From: Pyrenochaeta sp. MPI-SDFR-AT-0127
Taxonomy: Eukaryota; Ascomycota; Dothideomycetes; Pleosporales; Cucurbitariaceae
DNA length: 64,000 bases
Direction of reading: 5' to 3'
NCBI GenBank assembly: GCA_020747015.1
Contig: JAGTJM010000014.1
Location: 372,001-436,000, forward strand
Shown here: piece by piece, positions 22,238 to 33,903 of the stretch
How the letters are laid out: every line of letters begins with the position of its first letter
Position numbering within the stretch: position 1 is the first letter of the stretch
Position numbers and translations under genes: made by a program
Notes under the pieces: model-generated
Databases searched by the model: none
Told to the model about the DNA's origin: nothing
What the model saw: only the letters and a program-made list of their open reading frames with translations

Positions 22238-23006
22238 GGTGATTTTGGGCGATTAGTTCGAAATGCTCAATGCAATACAAAGATTAGGTGTGAAAAGGGT
22301 TGAGAGAAGGTGCTTAAATGTGCGATTGCATCTGAATTGGAAAGAGCTCGTGTCTTAATGTCTGAAAAATTTATCCTGATATTTATATACTCATCGATGC
22401 GCAAAGCCGTCATCCAGAGTGCATCTCCGAATGCGTCCTCCGAGTCAGGTTCGGCGACCGTAATCCCGATCGCTTCTCCGCCTCGCACATGAATGGGCAT
22501 ACCCGGTCCCTCCTATATGTCGAAAATGAATAAGCCAATGGAGTATCGTATCATACAGGTGCCTGAGATGACCCTTGCAGCGCACCTGAAGATTGTCAAA
22601 GGTTGAGGATGATGAAGCTAAAGTAATCAATGGTAACTAAGTCGCACAGCAGCCGTTGTACAATGACTGAGTTTGCTGCATGTTCGGTGATTCACTCTAA
22701 ACTTGATTTCAATCAAACCTCAGTGCGTAGAAGCAGAAGCAAAGTATAAGAAAGCGAGAGGTGTCTGCGGTTGTCAGAAATCTAGGATTGCGGGCCTCCT
22801 GTGCCAAGGCGACGGTTGGAGGCTCTTCGCTTCGCATCATCAACAGCTTCTGCCACCATCTTACGCCCCAATCGAGCACCGCCCCAGGGAACTACCATAC
22901 CGGTTGCTGGCATCTGCACAGATATTGCTCCCCTCTATCATCTAGCAGCTGGCTAGATTCTTCTACAAAAGAAACCCCAAACGCGTTGCTTCCATCGGGC
23001 TCCACT
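22238..23006. other. Intergenic divergent region between monooxygenase and EMC5
   Basis: About 770 bases; a bidirectional promoter region. No gene recognised. Confidence 0.4.
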
Positions 23007-23505
23007 ATGGCATTCTTAGGGATAGTACTCAATGCAGTCGGCGCGTTATTTCTGACGCATGCGTATGTCGCCCCTTACCTCAGGCCATGGGCTGATCATT
23101 AATATCGAACGGTCGAATGTTGTGATCATCTGCTAACAGGTCATTAGCGTATACTCCACTCACGAACATACTGCAACCTTCGCATCCACCCCCCTCCCCC
23201 ACGACATCACTATTGAGCTATTAGCCTCCATTTTCCTTCTATCCCTTGGCATTGTGATATCCTTTGCACCTCTCAAGCCAATTCAGCATGCGCAATGGGC
23301 AGGCCAGATCTCCCGGGAAGGAAGGCGTGGTGAAGGCCAATACACAAGAGAGGGTGAGGAGATATTGACTGAGGGCGATCCATATGAATTTTTGGGGTTG
23401 GATGGAGGCATTGGGGGGAAGGGCGAGGGACGCAGGGGTTTTTGGGATGTGAAGGGAAAGAGGAAGGAGTATGAGGAGTGGGTGAGGAGCGGTGGGAAGA
23501 AATAA
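23007..23505 (+). CDS. EMC5: ER membrane protein complex subunit 5 (EMC5/MMGT family)
   Basis: EMC5 is a two-helix subunit of the ER membrane complex that inserts transmembrane proteins. Exons 23007-23062 and 23148-23505 give 137 residues. The 85-nt intron starts GTATGT and has a GCTAAC branch site before CATTAG; the nearer CAG would break frame. Exon 1 encodes the first helix MAFLGIVLNAVGALFLTHA. Exon 2 starts VYSTHEHTATFASTPLPHD and gives the second helix (IELLASIFLLSLGIVISFAP), followed by the conserved LKPIQHAQWAGQIS. The C-terminal tail is Gly/Glu/Arg-rich and ends in Lys residues, on the cytosolic side in the family. The size is as expected. Confidence 0.88.
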
Positions 23506-23796
23506 ATCGGGTGTTTGACAAGAAGAGTGGTTGCTATAGAGGTATGGAGATTGTATCCCAACCTACGAAGGCATCATCTGAGCTGATGAGAAGAATATCA
23601 GACTACCAGTAGAGATTGAAGGCACAACCACAAAACTCCATTATAAAGGATTGGCTAATTTTCAAACCTCGCCATTGACAACCAATTTTCGATGCATACT
23701 CCACCAACGCCAATTGTTCCAAACGCCCCGCTTGAACGAGCAAATACTAACAAACTACACAATTTAATCCATGCCACCCTTTCAACTTTACAGGTC

Positions 23797-24717
23797 TCAC
23801 GCCTCACCTGTCATCTGCTCAACTTTGCTACCACCACATCCATGTACTTTGCACGCCCAACAATCCTTCCCCTCCATTGCCTTCCCAACAGCCGCCACGT
23901 CCGCACTTCTTCTCCTTGGCCCCTCCTCATCGCCGTTCACGTCAATACCACTAACCCACCATACACTCGCAGCCACAATAGTCATAACGATATCGATTTC
24001 CTTCTCATCTCTGGGTGCATAAATCAATACAAATTCTTTCGGCACGAAACGTCTGCACCAGCCTCCTCGAGCGAGTGGGTGTCGCTCACCCCATCCATTT
24101 TCTAAGAGGAGTTTGGCGTCAGCGGGATGGAGCGTCATGTGCATGGAACCATCCGAGGGGTGTGCGTGGCATATCTCGCCTCGACAAGTCCGCGTGATCG
24201 GTATAGAGGTGAAGAGACCAGTACTATGCTTTTCGAAACAAGATGTCCGCTCCATTAGTCGATTCCTCGGGTCGCCAGCCGTCTCTTTGATCCGTTGCAC
24301 CAATCGTGCGTACACCTTTCCATTACTCTTTTGCGTCTGCTGCCGCTGCGGTGCGACGCCTTGCACAAGAGGTCTCTCGCCCCTTCTTTTGGGAAGTGCT
24401 TCTTCATCGAAATAGCCTTTTTGCGGACGGAAATGGGGTGGTATTGGAATGGGTCGGAATGGATCTCGTAGACAGATGAGAGAAAGCAATTTGATCTTAA
24501 GGTAGCCGAGTGGTGTAGAGGGTGTACCACCTGGTCCGAGAGAAAGGAAAGCACGGTAGTCGTGGTGGATGTAGCAAGCAGTCACAACCGGGAAGACCAG
24601 TGTGAGTAGAGTGGTAAGGATATGGATGTGAGAGTCCGAAACCATGGTGCTCAGCGCTGCAAGGGAGGTTTGGAAAGATGCATCTAGTGTGGATGATAGA
24701 TTCTGAGGCTCAGTCAT
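23797..24717 (-). CDS. Membrane-anchored protein with luciferase-like (DUF5519) domain
   Basis: A 306-residue single-exon protein. Residues about 31-50 (IHILTTLLTLVFPVVTACYI) form one transmembrane helix near the N-terminus. The C-terminal half contains GEICHAHPSDGSMHMTLHPA, then DAKLLLENGWGERHPLA, VPKEFVLIYAPRDEKE and a hydrophobic IVMTIVAASVWWV. I recall this set from fungal proteins annotated as luciferase domain / DUF5519, whose activity is not known. The HAHPSDGS and GWGERH segments carry the conserved His and Asp residues. The tail is Cys-rich (CWACKVHGCGG). It converges with EMC5. Function unknown; the luciferase label comes from domain naming and does not imply light emission. Confidence 0.7.
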   Translation of the reverse strand: MTEPQNLSSTLDASFQTSLAALSTMVSDSHIHILTTLLTLVFPVVTACYIHHDYRAFLSLGPGGTPSTPLGYLKIKLLSLICLRDPFRPIPIPPHFRPQKGYFDEEALPKRRGERPLVQGVAPQRQQTQKSNGKVYARLVQRIKETAGDPRNRLMERTSCFEKHSTGLFTSIPITRTCRGEICHAHPSDGSMHMTLHPADAKLLLENGWGERHPLARGGWCRRFVPKEFVLIYAPRDEKEIDIVMTIVAASVWWVSGIDVNGDEEGPRRRSADVAAVGKAMEGKDCWACKVHGCGGSKVEQMTGEA

Positions 24718-26343
24718 TGTTGAAATGACCTTTGGTTTGTTTGAGGCGGTTCAATTCCTGATGTAGTGCTGTCGTATGGGGCCCTGGTTCCTCTAGGATA
24801 ATATCATTCAAGCTCCACAGAATTTGGAGTCGGTGAATGCTGTCCGCGGACAAATGACGCTCAATTGACACAAATTCGCAAAGAGGCCGCAAATTCAAAC
24901 TTTTGGTAGCAATGAATTGGGCCTAAAAGCCTCAGCTGGTGTCCACCTTCGACCTGCCGCACACACGCAAAGCTTATATACTTTGGCCCAGTCTTCAGCT
25001 CCATCCCAACATTACCACAGTCGCAAGGTCAAAAGGTCGTTCCCGTGGTCCACGTAGGCTTCCTGACACCACGTGCTATCCCCCCTTCGCGTTAGGTTTC
25101 CACCGTAAAAAGTCTAGCGTCCGTGGGTACCACAGTCTGGTTCGTCCACATGGTCCCTGTGACGCACCAGCTGTACTCCCAAGCCCTTTCTCCACCGCAG
25201 CCGCTGCTCCCACCCCGCTTCACCAGCCCATGTACCCAGCGTCAGGTCACCAAGTCGATCTTCGACTCCGCTGAACAATGAACGTTCACAATTGAGCTGT
25301 GTCTGACAAGCCACTAGTCCCAACCCCACGTGACAATCCTGTACACACACCCGCTTCTCCTCCCTTGTTCAAGAGGTTACTCCAACTTTACATAGAATTG
25401 ATATCCCAATGGGGTGGCCTCGGAAGAACCTTATCAGAACGCGTTTCCGTTCTGTACCGACACCAAGAATGATGCCGAAATTACATCATAGCCATCATGT
25501 CTTTGGCTGAAGCATATTATGCTTGCAGGTGTGAGTGTACCAGGTTTTGTGGCCATGAACGAGAATAACTGCTTCTTAGTTGAACTGACGATAGGCGACG
25601 ACGGTGTGCTATTGAATAAGAAAGCGAACATCCAGCTTGAGGATCGAAAGTGGGTAACAGGAAAGTGTGGTGCAAGAAAATAAACGGACCTGCGTCGGGA
25701 GCCAAGTTGAGATACATGCAGACTTGCCCTTACCCCAATCTATTTCTACGCAGGTTCCTCCCTCAGTGATTGTGCTTGGGACTAGGTCTAAGGCGGCCTA
25801 TTTGCCAAGTCTTATTCGCCCCATTCGCCTTCCCAATTTCGAAATCTAGACTGTCTCAACGGTTGCATTCGTTTAGCCTGCAGTGCACAAAGTACATACA
25901 TCGTCGCTAAATCTCATGTTCTCTGCGAAAGGACCAAGAATAGTAGCCTTCAAAGCTTGGGCGCATTTGCGTGTCTCGAAGGACCTACTAAAGTTTTGTT
26001 GGTGGAATGTGTAAGGCAACCCCTGACGAGATCCGAGTAAAAACTCATAGGAAGAGTACCGGAAGCGCTCAATTGCCTAGCAAAGTATATTATTCCAGAG
26101 CTTGGCTGGTGCAGTCAGCTTCCTCTGGTCAGTACTTGCCTACCCACTGAAGCATGTCTACAGCCACCAAAATCAACGACACGAGGTGTATATCGATAGA
26201 GGGAGGCCTGAATACCTGTCCCTTGAGTCCAAACAAGTATAAATATCACCATACTTTCTCACATCATGAACTCGCAGCAGCAGCAACAAGAGCGACAACA
26301 ACATTCAAACCTCAATTCTACCAGCCGAACGCTAGTCTTCAAG
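24718..26343. other. Intergenic divergent region, 1.6 kb
   Basis: Between the luciferase-like gene and the secreted cysteine-rich gene. The right end carries a TATA box (separate entry). Short frames here have no recognisable product. Confidence 0.4.
26238..26245 (+). promoter_or_regulatory. TATA box of the secreted cysteine-rich protein gene
   Basis: TATAAATA lies 106 bases before the ATG at 26344 but only 28 before an upstream in-frame ATG at 26266. A transcript starting 30 or more bases downstream would leave out or crowd the first ATG, which supports 26344 as the real start. Confidence 0.55.
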
Positions 26344-27052
26344 ATGCTCTCATCCAAGCAAATCTGTGCCCTTATTGTTGGGCTCGGGTCACTACATGTA
26401 GCTTCTGCTGCTCCAGCTCTCGAGTCTCGCTCAGTTCCCGAGCCATTCCCTGAGGTCATTCCTGGTGAAGGCTTTCCCTCCCTCGAGTCGCTCAACTTGA
26501 CCTCAGAGTATCTCTATTCTCTACCGAAGCCCGAGTCTGGTGTGTATACTCCTGCGTTACTGACAAAGAAAAGACCTTCAAACTGATACCAAATAGTTGA
26601 ACTCGAGATGTCGATTATGGCCGACCCGAGATGCGGCGGCAACTACACGCCTGTGAGCGGCGCAATTGCATGCTTTCACTACCTGAACAGCTTGGGTACT
26701 CAGCAATGCGGTGTCCCCATTAGCCAACGCTCCATAGTTATGTGTTCGTCGGGAAATTCCCAGATTACTGGGCACGGTATTGGGCATAGCAGTTGGTGGT
26801 ACGTTAGTCCCAAGCCAGAGACCTGACGGGATATACTTGAAGAAGAAAAGATATTGACTAACAATTTTGTGCAATATAGTCAGCATGTTGCTCTTGGTGC
26901 GCTGTGGTCCATCGACCATTGCACGCGTCCGCAGGGAGATGTTGCGGGTAAGTTTATGTGAATGGAATTATTGTGAGAACCACGCTCATCAACGGACAGG
27001 TATTGCCCCCGCATATGGAAATGGAGATCTTATGGTTTCCGTCGGACAATGA
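26344..27052 (+). CDS. Small secreted cysteine-rich protein (candidate effector)
   Basis: Four exons give 172 residues: 26344-26539, 26597-26798, 26880-26947 and 27000-27052. All introns are 52-81 nt with GT/AG ends; the second has a GACTAAC branch site. Residues 1-23 form a signal peptide (MLSSKQICALIVGLGSLHVA), probably cut after SAA or nearby. After a Pro/Glu-rich linker (PEPFPEVIPGEGFPSLESL) comes a compact domain with six cysteines: RCGG, IACFHYLNSLG, QQCGVP, VMCSSGNSQITG, WWCQHVALG and DHCTRPQG. It ends VAGIAPAYGNGDLMVSVGQ. Six cysteines suggest three disulfides. The order of motifs resembles small secreted proteins I have seen in plant-associated fungi, but I cannot name the family. 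An N-linked site is present (NLTS). An upstream in-frame ATG at 26266 would add a Gln-rich leader that spoils the signal peptide. Confidence 0.78.
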
Positions 27053-28443
27053 GGATAAGTCTGTCTACTCACAGTATGTTGCTACACGGTGAAGGGAAAT
27101 TGGTGGCGCACTTCAGTATTGACATAACTTGATGATCAACAAACAATCACAATCACTCCCACTTGCCTATTCTTTGCTTCGCAAAATCTACTACTATCTT
27201 TGGCCTCAAGCCAAGCTAGCGGTTTTCGTCGCTAGCAGATATCAAGGAGCCTCCCTCGCAGGACAGATGTAACGACAATGTCCCGGGTTGACATCGAGCA
27301 CGGTGCTCTCAAAGTATGACTCCAGATCGAATCATTCGCTGTGCAGGAATTCATCAGCACTGGTGAGGTGCAGAGCACCATGACCCGGCTAGCTGATGCA
27401 TTGGAATCTGTCCGAACCAGGCACAAGCGCCGGTGAGACAGAACGATGCAAGCCGTTCATCACAGGTTAGGTCGAAAGTGAAAACTGGGTATGACCTGCA
27501 AGTATGCATTATAGAAGCCTCGGGGAAACGGCATCTCCACAGCAAGTGGCTTTTTTACTCAATCGTCTTGCTTCCGTTAGATATTCGTCACAACTCGGTC
27601 GTCAGACCTCACCAATCGGCGATCTGGGATTTATCCAATAGGTAAAGAACTCGATTCAAGGTGTCTGGATGGACATCATTAGTCTTTTACGTGGGGCTGT
27701 GGGCTTGCTTAGTCTGGTGACGTTCAGCTCAGCTGTTTGGCGAGACAGGCAAAGACAGAGCAGAGTTTCGCTGATTGTTTGATCACTTGAGCTTTCGGAA
27801 ATGAGCCGACGACCCGGAAGATTAGGATTGGTCAATTGATTGCTTCATGCTAGCGGCGTAACCTGCGTATGCAATGTTTGAATTTGGAGAAGGATTGCGG
27901 AGGTTCGGTCCTGTGACTACGTCTCACCGCATCTTGGCGAGAACGTTTTGTATCTGGGCCCAAAGTCATCAGGCATTCTAGGTTGTGTTTGAGCCGTGCG
28001 CAGGTGCAGTATGCAGTGTAGAGCGGTGATTCAACGTGTCGTGGCAGGCTGTCAGAGCTTCATCAGATGACGATGGAACGTGCCCTCAACTGCGTTTAGC
28101 ATGTCTGCTCTCGTGCCACTCTGTCATTGGACTTTGTTTGATTGTGCAGGTAACTACGCAATTTTTAAGCTCGAATGCTCAAAAGCTCGCAAGCTCAAAG
28201 ACAATATTCTCATCACAGCGGTATGATTACATTCAAAGTTCAAGGCATATCCAAGTGACATTGAACATCACGGACGATTGTCAATGGCGTGAGACGAAGT
28301 AAATGCAGGCTTCTCAGGCTGTTAGACAAGACAACACTGCGGTTCAAAGACTCCAAGGTGTATCAATGGAATAATCTGCCCACTCAGATACAAGTTATAG
28401 TTCAATGGGTGGTACTCCGCTACTCCATCTTATCGGTCCAAAT
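27053..28443. other. Intergenic between the secreted-protein gene and UTP3
   Basis: About 1.4 kb between convergent 3' ends. No supported gene, tRNA or repeat. Confidence 0.4.
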
Positions 28444-30463
28444 CTACAACTTCCGACTCCTGACCAAGCCCTTCTTGATACCCGTGAGCTCACCTCCATA
28501 GTTTGCACTACCCTTCGCAGCGCTCTTACTATCGAACACCGGCTTCATGCTCTTCAACTTCTTCTGCTTCTCCTTGTACTTCTCCTTCTTCTTGACTCGC
28601 GGGTTCCTCACACTCTTCTTCCTGTGCGGTGTTAAGCCCTTGTTCTTCTCAATCTGATAACTGATCATTCTGCGGCCATCGTCGCCAATGATCTCTTCCT
28701 CAATGACTTGGGCTCCTTGCTGGGCAGCCAGAGCATAGGCAGCGGAGCGATCAACTTTAGTCTGCTTCTTAGCGTTGGAGCGGGCAGCTACCATGTCATA
28801 GTAACCATCCTCGTCTTCAAGGCCGTCGTTTTGGGTTGCTGGAGCTTCATCAGCCGAGCTGGCGCCATCATCTTCGCCTAGGGTAACACCAGGGCCCGCA
28901 TCCTTATGCTGGCCGCGCTTTTCGGCTTCGGCTTGAAGACGCGCTTGGCGGTCTTTCAGACGCTCGCGATGTGGAATGTCGGCGTCACCACCTTGGTCTT
29001 TGCCAGCTGCGTCGCGCTTGTTGGCCTTTTGTGCAATTTGAGATGTGTAGAAGCGGAGAGACTTCTTCTTGCGAGCCTTCTCAGCGAGTTCATATGCAGT
29101 GAGGGATGTCTCCTCGCCAAAGTCTGAATCTTCGGCATTGAGAAGATTCAATTTGGCGTCAACTGTCTTCTTCTTTCTAGCAGCCTTCTTCAGAGCATCC
29201 TTATCGGTGAGAGAGTCAAGTTGCGCAAGATCCTGTTCAGCCTTCGCCAATTTGGTGGCGCGTCGTGCTGCTGCTTCTGCTTGTGCGATCTCGGCTGCGC
29301 GTTGTGCTTTACTCTTCTTCTGCTTTGTAATCTTTTTATTCGACACAGCTGGATCGAGCTCTGCATCCGATGCACGACTTCCTTCCTCAATGACAGAAAG
29401 CTCGTCATCATCCGCAGTCTCAACCATAGGATCAGCGACCGGTAGACTTTCAATCTTTGTCCACATCTGCTGGCACTTTAGTAGACTTTCCATTACCGGA
29501 TGTTCGTGTAATTCGATGGGATCCAATGCTATGGCTGCTGAGCCATCGTCTGTTGCCGTTGAACCAAGAACAGCAAAGTACATAGCCATTGCGGCGAGGT
29601 ACGCGGCACATGCGCGATATTTGGTGACAGCCATCGGTGTAGGAACTGGGTTTCCCTTTTGTTTTCCTGACTTAGATGCTTTCAATTTGAGTAGTCGATT
29701 AGCGGCATTGGCAGCTGCAGCCAGCTCGTCGTGTAGTGGTTGTAAACGTAAGTACTCTCGCGATATGTGCTCGAACTCGGGATAGCGCGTCCGCATGATC
29801 TTCAGCCTCTCTTCCTCAGACATGCTTTCGGTGATCTGAAGTTGCGGAAGGACTTCTGTGACCACGGCACCAGAGTCTGCGCCCTTGTCGCCATCCTGCC
29901 CCATCCACTCGTCTTCGTCGAATCCAAAGTCTGCCTCTGTCATAGATTGCAGCTGCTTCTTCTGTATGCGCCGAGCCTCGGCCTCTTCATCCAAAGCATC
30001 CTGCTCTGTCTCGATTGCGTCTGCATTATAGTAGTCTTTCTTCGAGGCACCCCATCCACCCATATCCTCATCTTCCTCTTCGGCGTCTGGCTTGTGTTGT
30101 TCAGTAGAACCTTCGTCTGATTCGGCATCTTCCGAGTCGGCCTCATCGTTGTCGTCGTCGTCATCTCCGTCGTCGAGAACCTCTTCGTCTGAATGTTGCA
30201 GAAACTTGTCTATTACGTAGCCTATTAGCAGTCGTTCTCTCCTACCCTGCAGGCAGAATATCTGACTAACCATCCTCCTGCCATTTCCTCAACCGCTTCG
30301 CTGTCGGTCCTTCGTCTAGCAATATCTTGTCGCGGTTGATGTGAAATTCGTCTTCCGAGTCTGCAACGTCTTCCCAGGTGCTAATTGCAAGCTTCGAGTC
30401 CTCATCCTTCTGCTTCTTCGGCTCTCCGTACGCGCGACCGCCGGCCTTCCTTTTCTTTGCCAT
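28444..30463 (-). CDS. UTP3: Small-subunit processome protein Utp3/Sas10
   Basis: Nucleolar U3 snoRNP/small-subunit processome component needed for 18S rRNA maturation. Two exons, 30463-30271 and 30209-28444, give 652 residues. The 61-nt GTTAGT/AATAG intron joins RKWQED to DKFLQHSDEEVLDD. The N-terminus MAKKRKAGGRAYGEPKKQK is basic, followed by a strongly acidic region (DDGDDDDDNDEADSED). The Sas10/Utp3/C1D helical domain is at about residues 190-290 (HISREYLRLQPLHDEL, KYRACAAYLAAMAMYFAVL). Long charged segments follow. The Sas10 C-terminal domain ends the protein: KNKGLTPHRKKSVRNPRVKK, then KYKEKQKKLKSMKPVF and YGGELTGIKKGLVRSRKL. Start, ending and length fit the family. TSC10 is divergent, with its ATG about 300 bases away. 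Confidence 0.92.
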
Positions 30464-30760
30464 CCTTGAGTTGTGGGAATGTCGTGGAGTGCTCGATCTT
30501 TCAAGCGTGTTGCGCCCAACTTTTTTCTCGAAATCTTGGCTTAGCTGCGGGACAGTCCACATTTCACGCTAAGTCATCCGATCTAGCCGTATCAGGATTA
30601 GTAGTATGGCATTGGCCATCTGAACCCTACCCACAATGATAACATGGCCGCGGTTCGTGTCCTGCTAGATGACCATGCGGAGTTGACGTGAGATTTTAAG
30701 CTATTTCTCTGTCCTTTGCTATCCTTGACCCTCATTTGAGGTTATAGTAGCTTTGTTCTC

Positions 30761-31924
30761 ATGTCTCAGCTACTTCTAGCTGCTACCTTTGTCCTTTTGG
30801 TACTCGTGGGAATTGTTAGTGCAGACATCATGGGCTTTGCGTTTTGGAAAGGCAACCAGTTCCCGGTGGAGGGAAAGGTGAGCTATATCATCCGCTTTCT
30901 AACAATGGCTTGCTGAGAATGTATACAGACCGTTCTCCTGACGGGCTCTTCTCAAGGCATGGGCAAGGAGATTGCACGCCTTCTTTCTGCCCGTGGCGCA
31001 AACCTGATCCTCGTCGCCCGTACAACCAAGAACCTGGAGTCCGCCCTCGCACACGCAAAAGCTCACGCAAAGGATCCCGCAAGCCAGCGGTTCACCTTCA
31101 TATCTGCAGACGTGGCCTCCGAGTCCGAGAACACGCGCATCGTAGCCGAAGCAACCGCCTGGAACAATGGCAGAATGCCCGAGATTGTGTGGTGCGTTGC
31201 GGGATCATCTACACCAGGTCTGTTTATAGAGACAAGCACAGACACGTTACGGAAGCAAATGGAGCTCAACTACTTTGCGGCGGCGTATCTCGCACATAAG
31301 ACACTGAAAGCTTGGTGGTATCCAGAAGTTCCCTATTCGACTCCACAGGACAAGGACACTACACCCGAGCCACCACGACAGTTCATCATAACCTCGTCTG
31401 CGACAGCTTTCGTGGGCCTGCTGGGGTATATACCCTATGCACCCGCCAAAGCTGCCCTGCGCTCCCTCGCTGACGGTCTACGCTCAGAGGTCCAGCTGTA
31501 CAACGCGGCGCGCCGCTCAAAGAACAGCAGCACCGGCCAAGCCCCTGCGCCATTCGACGTTAGCATCCACGTCATCTACCCTGGAACTATTCTCTCTCCT
31601 GGTTTTGATCATGAGGAGAAGACTAAGCCCGCTGTGACTCGTGAGCTAGAGTCCGCGGATCCTAAGCAAACGGAGCTTGAAGCTGCGACTTCAGCAATCA
31701 AGGGTTTAGAAGCCGGTAACTTCATGACGCCAACAAACTGGATAGTTCATCTGCTGCGTTGGGGTTCGATGGGTAACAGTCAAAGGAACAATATCGTCAT
31801 CGACACCCTAGGCGCATGGATCGCAACAGTGGTCTGGCTGGTTATGGTTCCGGATCTGAACAGCAAAGTTTGGGGGTGGGGGAAGAAAAATGGAATGCCA
31901 GTGTTCAGGCCGAATGCACAGTAG
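30761..31924 (+). CDS. TSC10: 3-ketodihydrosphingosine reductase (Tsc10/KDSR)
   Basis: ER short-chain dehydrogenase that reduces 3-ketosphinganine to dihydrosphingosine in sphingolipid synthesis. Exons 30761-30877 and 30929-31924 give 370 residues; the 51-nt GTGAGC/ACAG intron is phase 0. An N-terminal hydrophobic helix (LLLAATFVLLVLVGIVSADI) anchors it. The NADPH-binding motif TGSSQGMG is at 44-51, Ser at 195/196 (ITSSATAFVG) and the catalytic Y-x-x-x-K at 209-213 (YAPAK). PSMGNSQRNN-like sequence and a second hydrophobic segment (DTLGAWIATVVWLVM) lie near the C-terminus, as in KDSR proteins. The insertion between Tyr and the C-terminus (RRSKNSSTGQAPAP) is somewhat variable. It is divergent from UTP3 with a short shared promoter. 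Confidence 0.88.
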
Positions 31925-32186
31925 CAGAGATGTGAACTGCATCTGCATATTCTGACTTATCAATTCCTATCTAGTAATTATTACTGTATAATTGACGCCC
32001 ATCGATTACTTGCCCCAAAGTAGTATTACTGCTGGCTATCTCTGTCATAGCTGCCTTTAGATACGCACGCTTCATTACAGTCCATTCGGCTTTGTGGTCG
32101 CATTCATGTAGGCCTGGTCACTACTGTGGAGCTAATCCTCAAAGATATTGACAAAGGACTCGAGGTCTCTCTGATGGGTCATCACC

Positions 32187-33903
32187 CTACTCGCACTCTG
32201 GATCCAAATCCAATATGTCTGCTTCAGGTTCGTATTGGCGTAGCTTATACGCTAGAACCGATACTGCAATTGTTGTCTTTCGATTCATAACATCCGTTTG
32301 ATGCCCCTTGATAAAGCAGTGGCGTGGGACGTGATGCTCGTTACTCTCTGGAAACAGCTTCGGGCCCCGAGACATGCCAATTGCCAGGGCATTCAGATTT
32401 GGACAAATAGAGTGGGTGTCCATGTAGTGGAAGAATGCATTCGCAAAGCGCTGCAGCTCAAAGGTAACTTCTCGCTGCCGCTTCACTTCTTCACCTTCGT
32501 CGGAATCAACATCTGTGCAGCGACTATAGCGGAAGTGCATCATGCATAGGTCTGGCATGTATTTGAGTTTCTCCTGAACAAAAGGTCAATTAATTATGAC
32601 CCTCAAGATACCAAGGGAAGGGCCCTACCAGAAATTTCTCTAGTCCCCCGTTGCAATCCCACTGGGTTGGGTCGACGTCATGCTCCGACAATTGGTATCC
32701 GAACTGTCTTGTATTCGGACACTTTTCAAATAGGTGTTGCCATCGAATATCTTCATACGAGCCCCCAATAGCATCCATCCCCGGCTCAAGGTCCGCTCGG
32801 TGCATTCCAAGACTCCGAAGGCGTGGGCCGATGCGGTCAAGTCTGTCCCAAAGGGCTTTGGGCCGGCCTCGTTCCCACACAAGGTGTAAACTGATGAGGT
32901 TGGGAGAATGATCGAGCAAAGTTCCAATACTAGAGTCTTCAAATACGGCCGCGAAGAGTCGCTGAAGTTGTGATGGCTGGCCGGAAAATCCAGATCCTAG
33001 GTCCTGGAAAAAGGTATCGGCGTTCTTACACCGGGAGATAGACAACGCGAGCAGTTGGTGGAAATCGATTTTCGTCGCTAAGATGCTGTAGAGCTGTCCC
33101 ACGTCAAAGCCAGTGAGACTCAACTCGCGTAGTTTTCCCAGCTTGGGACTGGCACGCATCTTCTGCATGCAATGATACAATAATCCTCGGTTTCCCTCAT
33201 ATCGACGGCCAAGCGATAATCGCTTCAATGCGGACCCGTTGCTGAAAAGGTGGTTCAGTATGGATGTGATGCCATGTCGAGACGTGAATTGAATGTCGAG
33301 GCTTTGTAAGGCGGGTAAAGGCATTTTAGCGATATTGTATATACAAGGCACAGTGGGAGCCGCGCCACTCCAATTAACATGTAAGTGGCGGATCTTCTGC
33401 TGAGTGCGCTCCAAATGGTAGAAAATCTTTGGGGATAGTGATCTTTCGGACAAGAATCTGGGCACTGTTAATTATCTGACCGGGGCCATAAGGAACGCAG
33501 CTTACCTGAAGGTATGTAGACAATGATCTGGGAACATCTCCATCACAAGGTACATATACTCATCTCTCGCCGAAAGTTCCCTATTCGAAAATCGATCGTA
33601 TCGTGCATCAAAGTCGAAAGGCCCCGTTTGCACAGAGTCTGGCTCCGCTGGAGGCTGAACGTCTTCAAAGCATAAGTTACGAGTGTAGCGCAAGTAACAT
33701 CCCGCACCAGCAGCAACGCTCTTAACAAAGGTAACCAGGTGTCGATGAGCACTGTCCCAGGTGCGCAAATGCACGGTGTGGTAGAGTGTCGGCAAGGCAA
33801 GGTAGCGAATAGCCTTTGATGTCAAACAAAGAGATTTCTGGTCAGCCTTGGATCGGATGTGTTCCAAGATGAGCAGTTGGACATCGGTTGGCAAATCCAA
33901 CAT
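32187..33903 (-). CDS. F-box/LRR-like protein A
   Basis: Three exons, 33903-33506, 33457-32629 and 32573-32187, give 537 residues. Introns of 48 and 55 nt were placed by frame (the first acceptor is CCCAG at 33458, giving HTFRFLSERS). The N-terminus reads MLDLPTDVQLLILEHI, then LCLTSKAIRYLALPTLYHTV, an F-box-like helix set. The rest is a leucine-rich series of short helices and strands (LQSLDIQF, LKRLSLGRR, LRELSLTGFD, LISLHLVWE, LRSLGMH), as in fungal F-box/LRR proteins. It would be a substrate receptor of an SCF ubiquitin ligase; the substrate is unknown. Its C-terminus (LRQYEPEADILDLDP) aligns with the divergent neighbour, suggesting paralogy. A long upstream open frame to 34176 is probably leader sequence, since F-box similarity starts at 33903. 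Confidence 0.72.

Noticed and set aside
26266..26343. Upstream in-frame ATG as the start of the cysteine-rich secreted protein
   Set aside because: It adds a Gln-rich, hydrophilic leader before the signal peptide and lies only 28 bases from the start of the TATA box.
28906..29785. Long plus-strand open frames inside UTP3
   Set aside because: They lie antisense to a well-recognised gene and have Ser/Leu/Cys-rich composition typical of antisense frames to Lys/Glu/Ala-rich coding sequence.
32590..33465. A stand-alone gene beginning at a GTG
   Set aside because: It is the middle exon of F-box protein A; splice signals at both ends join it in frame to the flanking exons.
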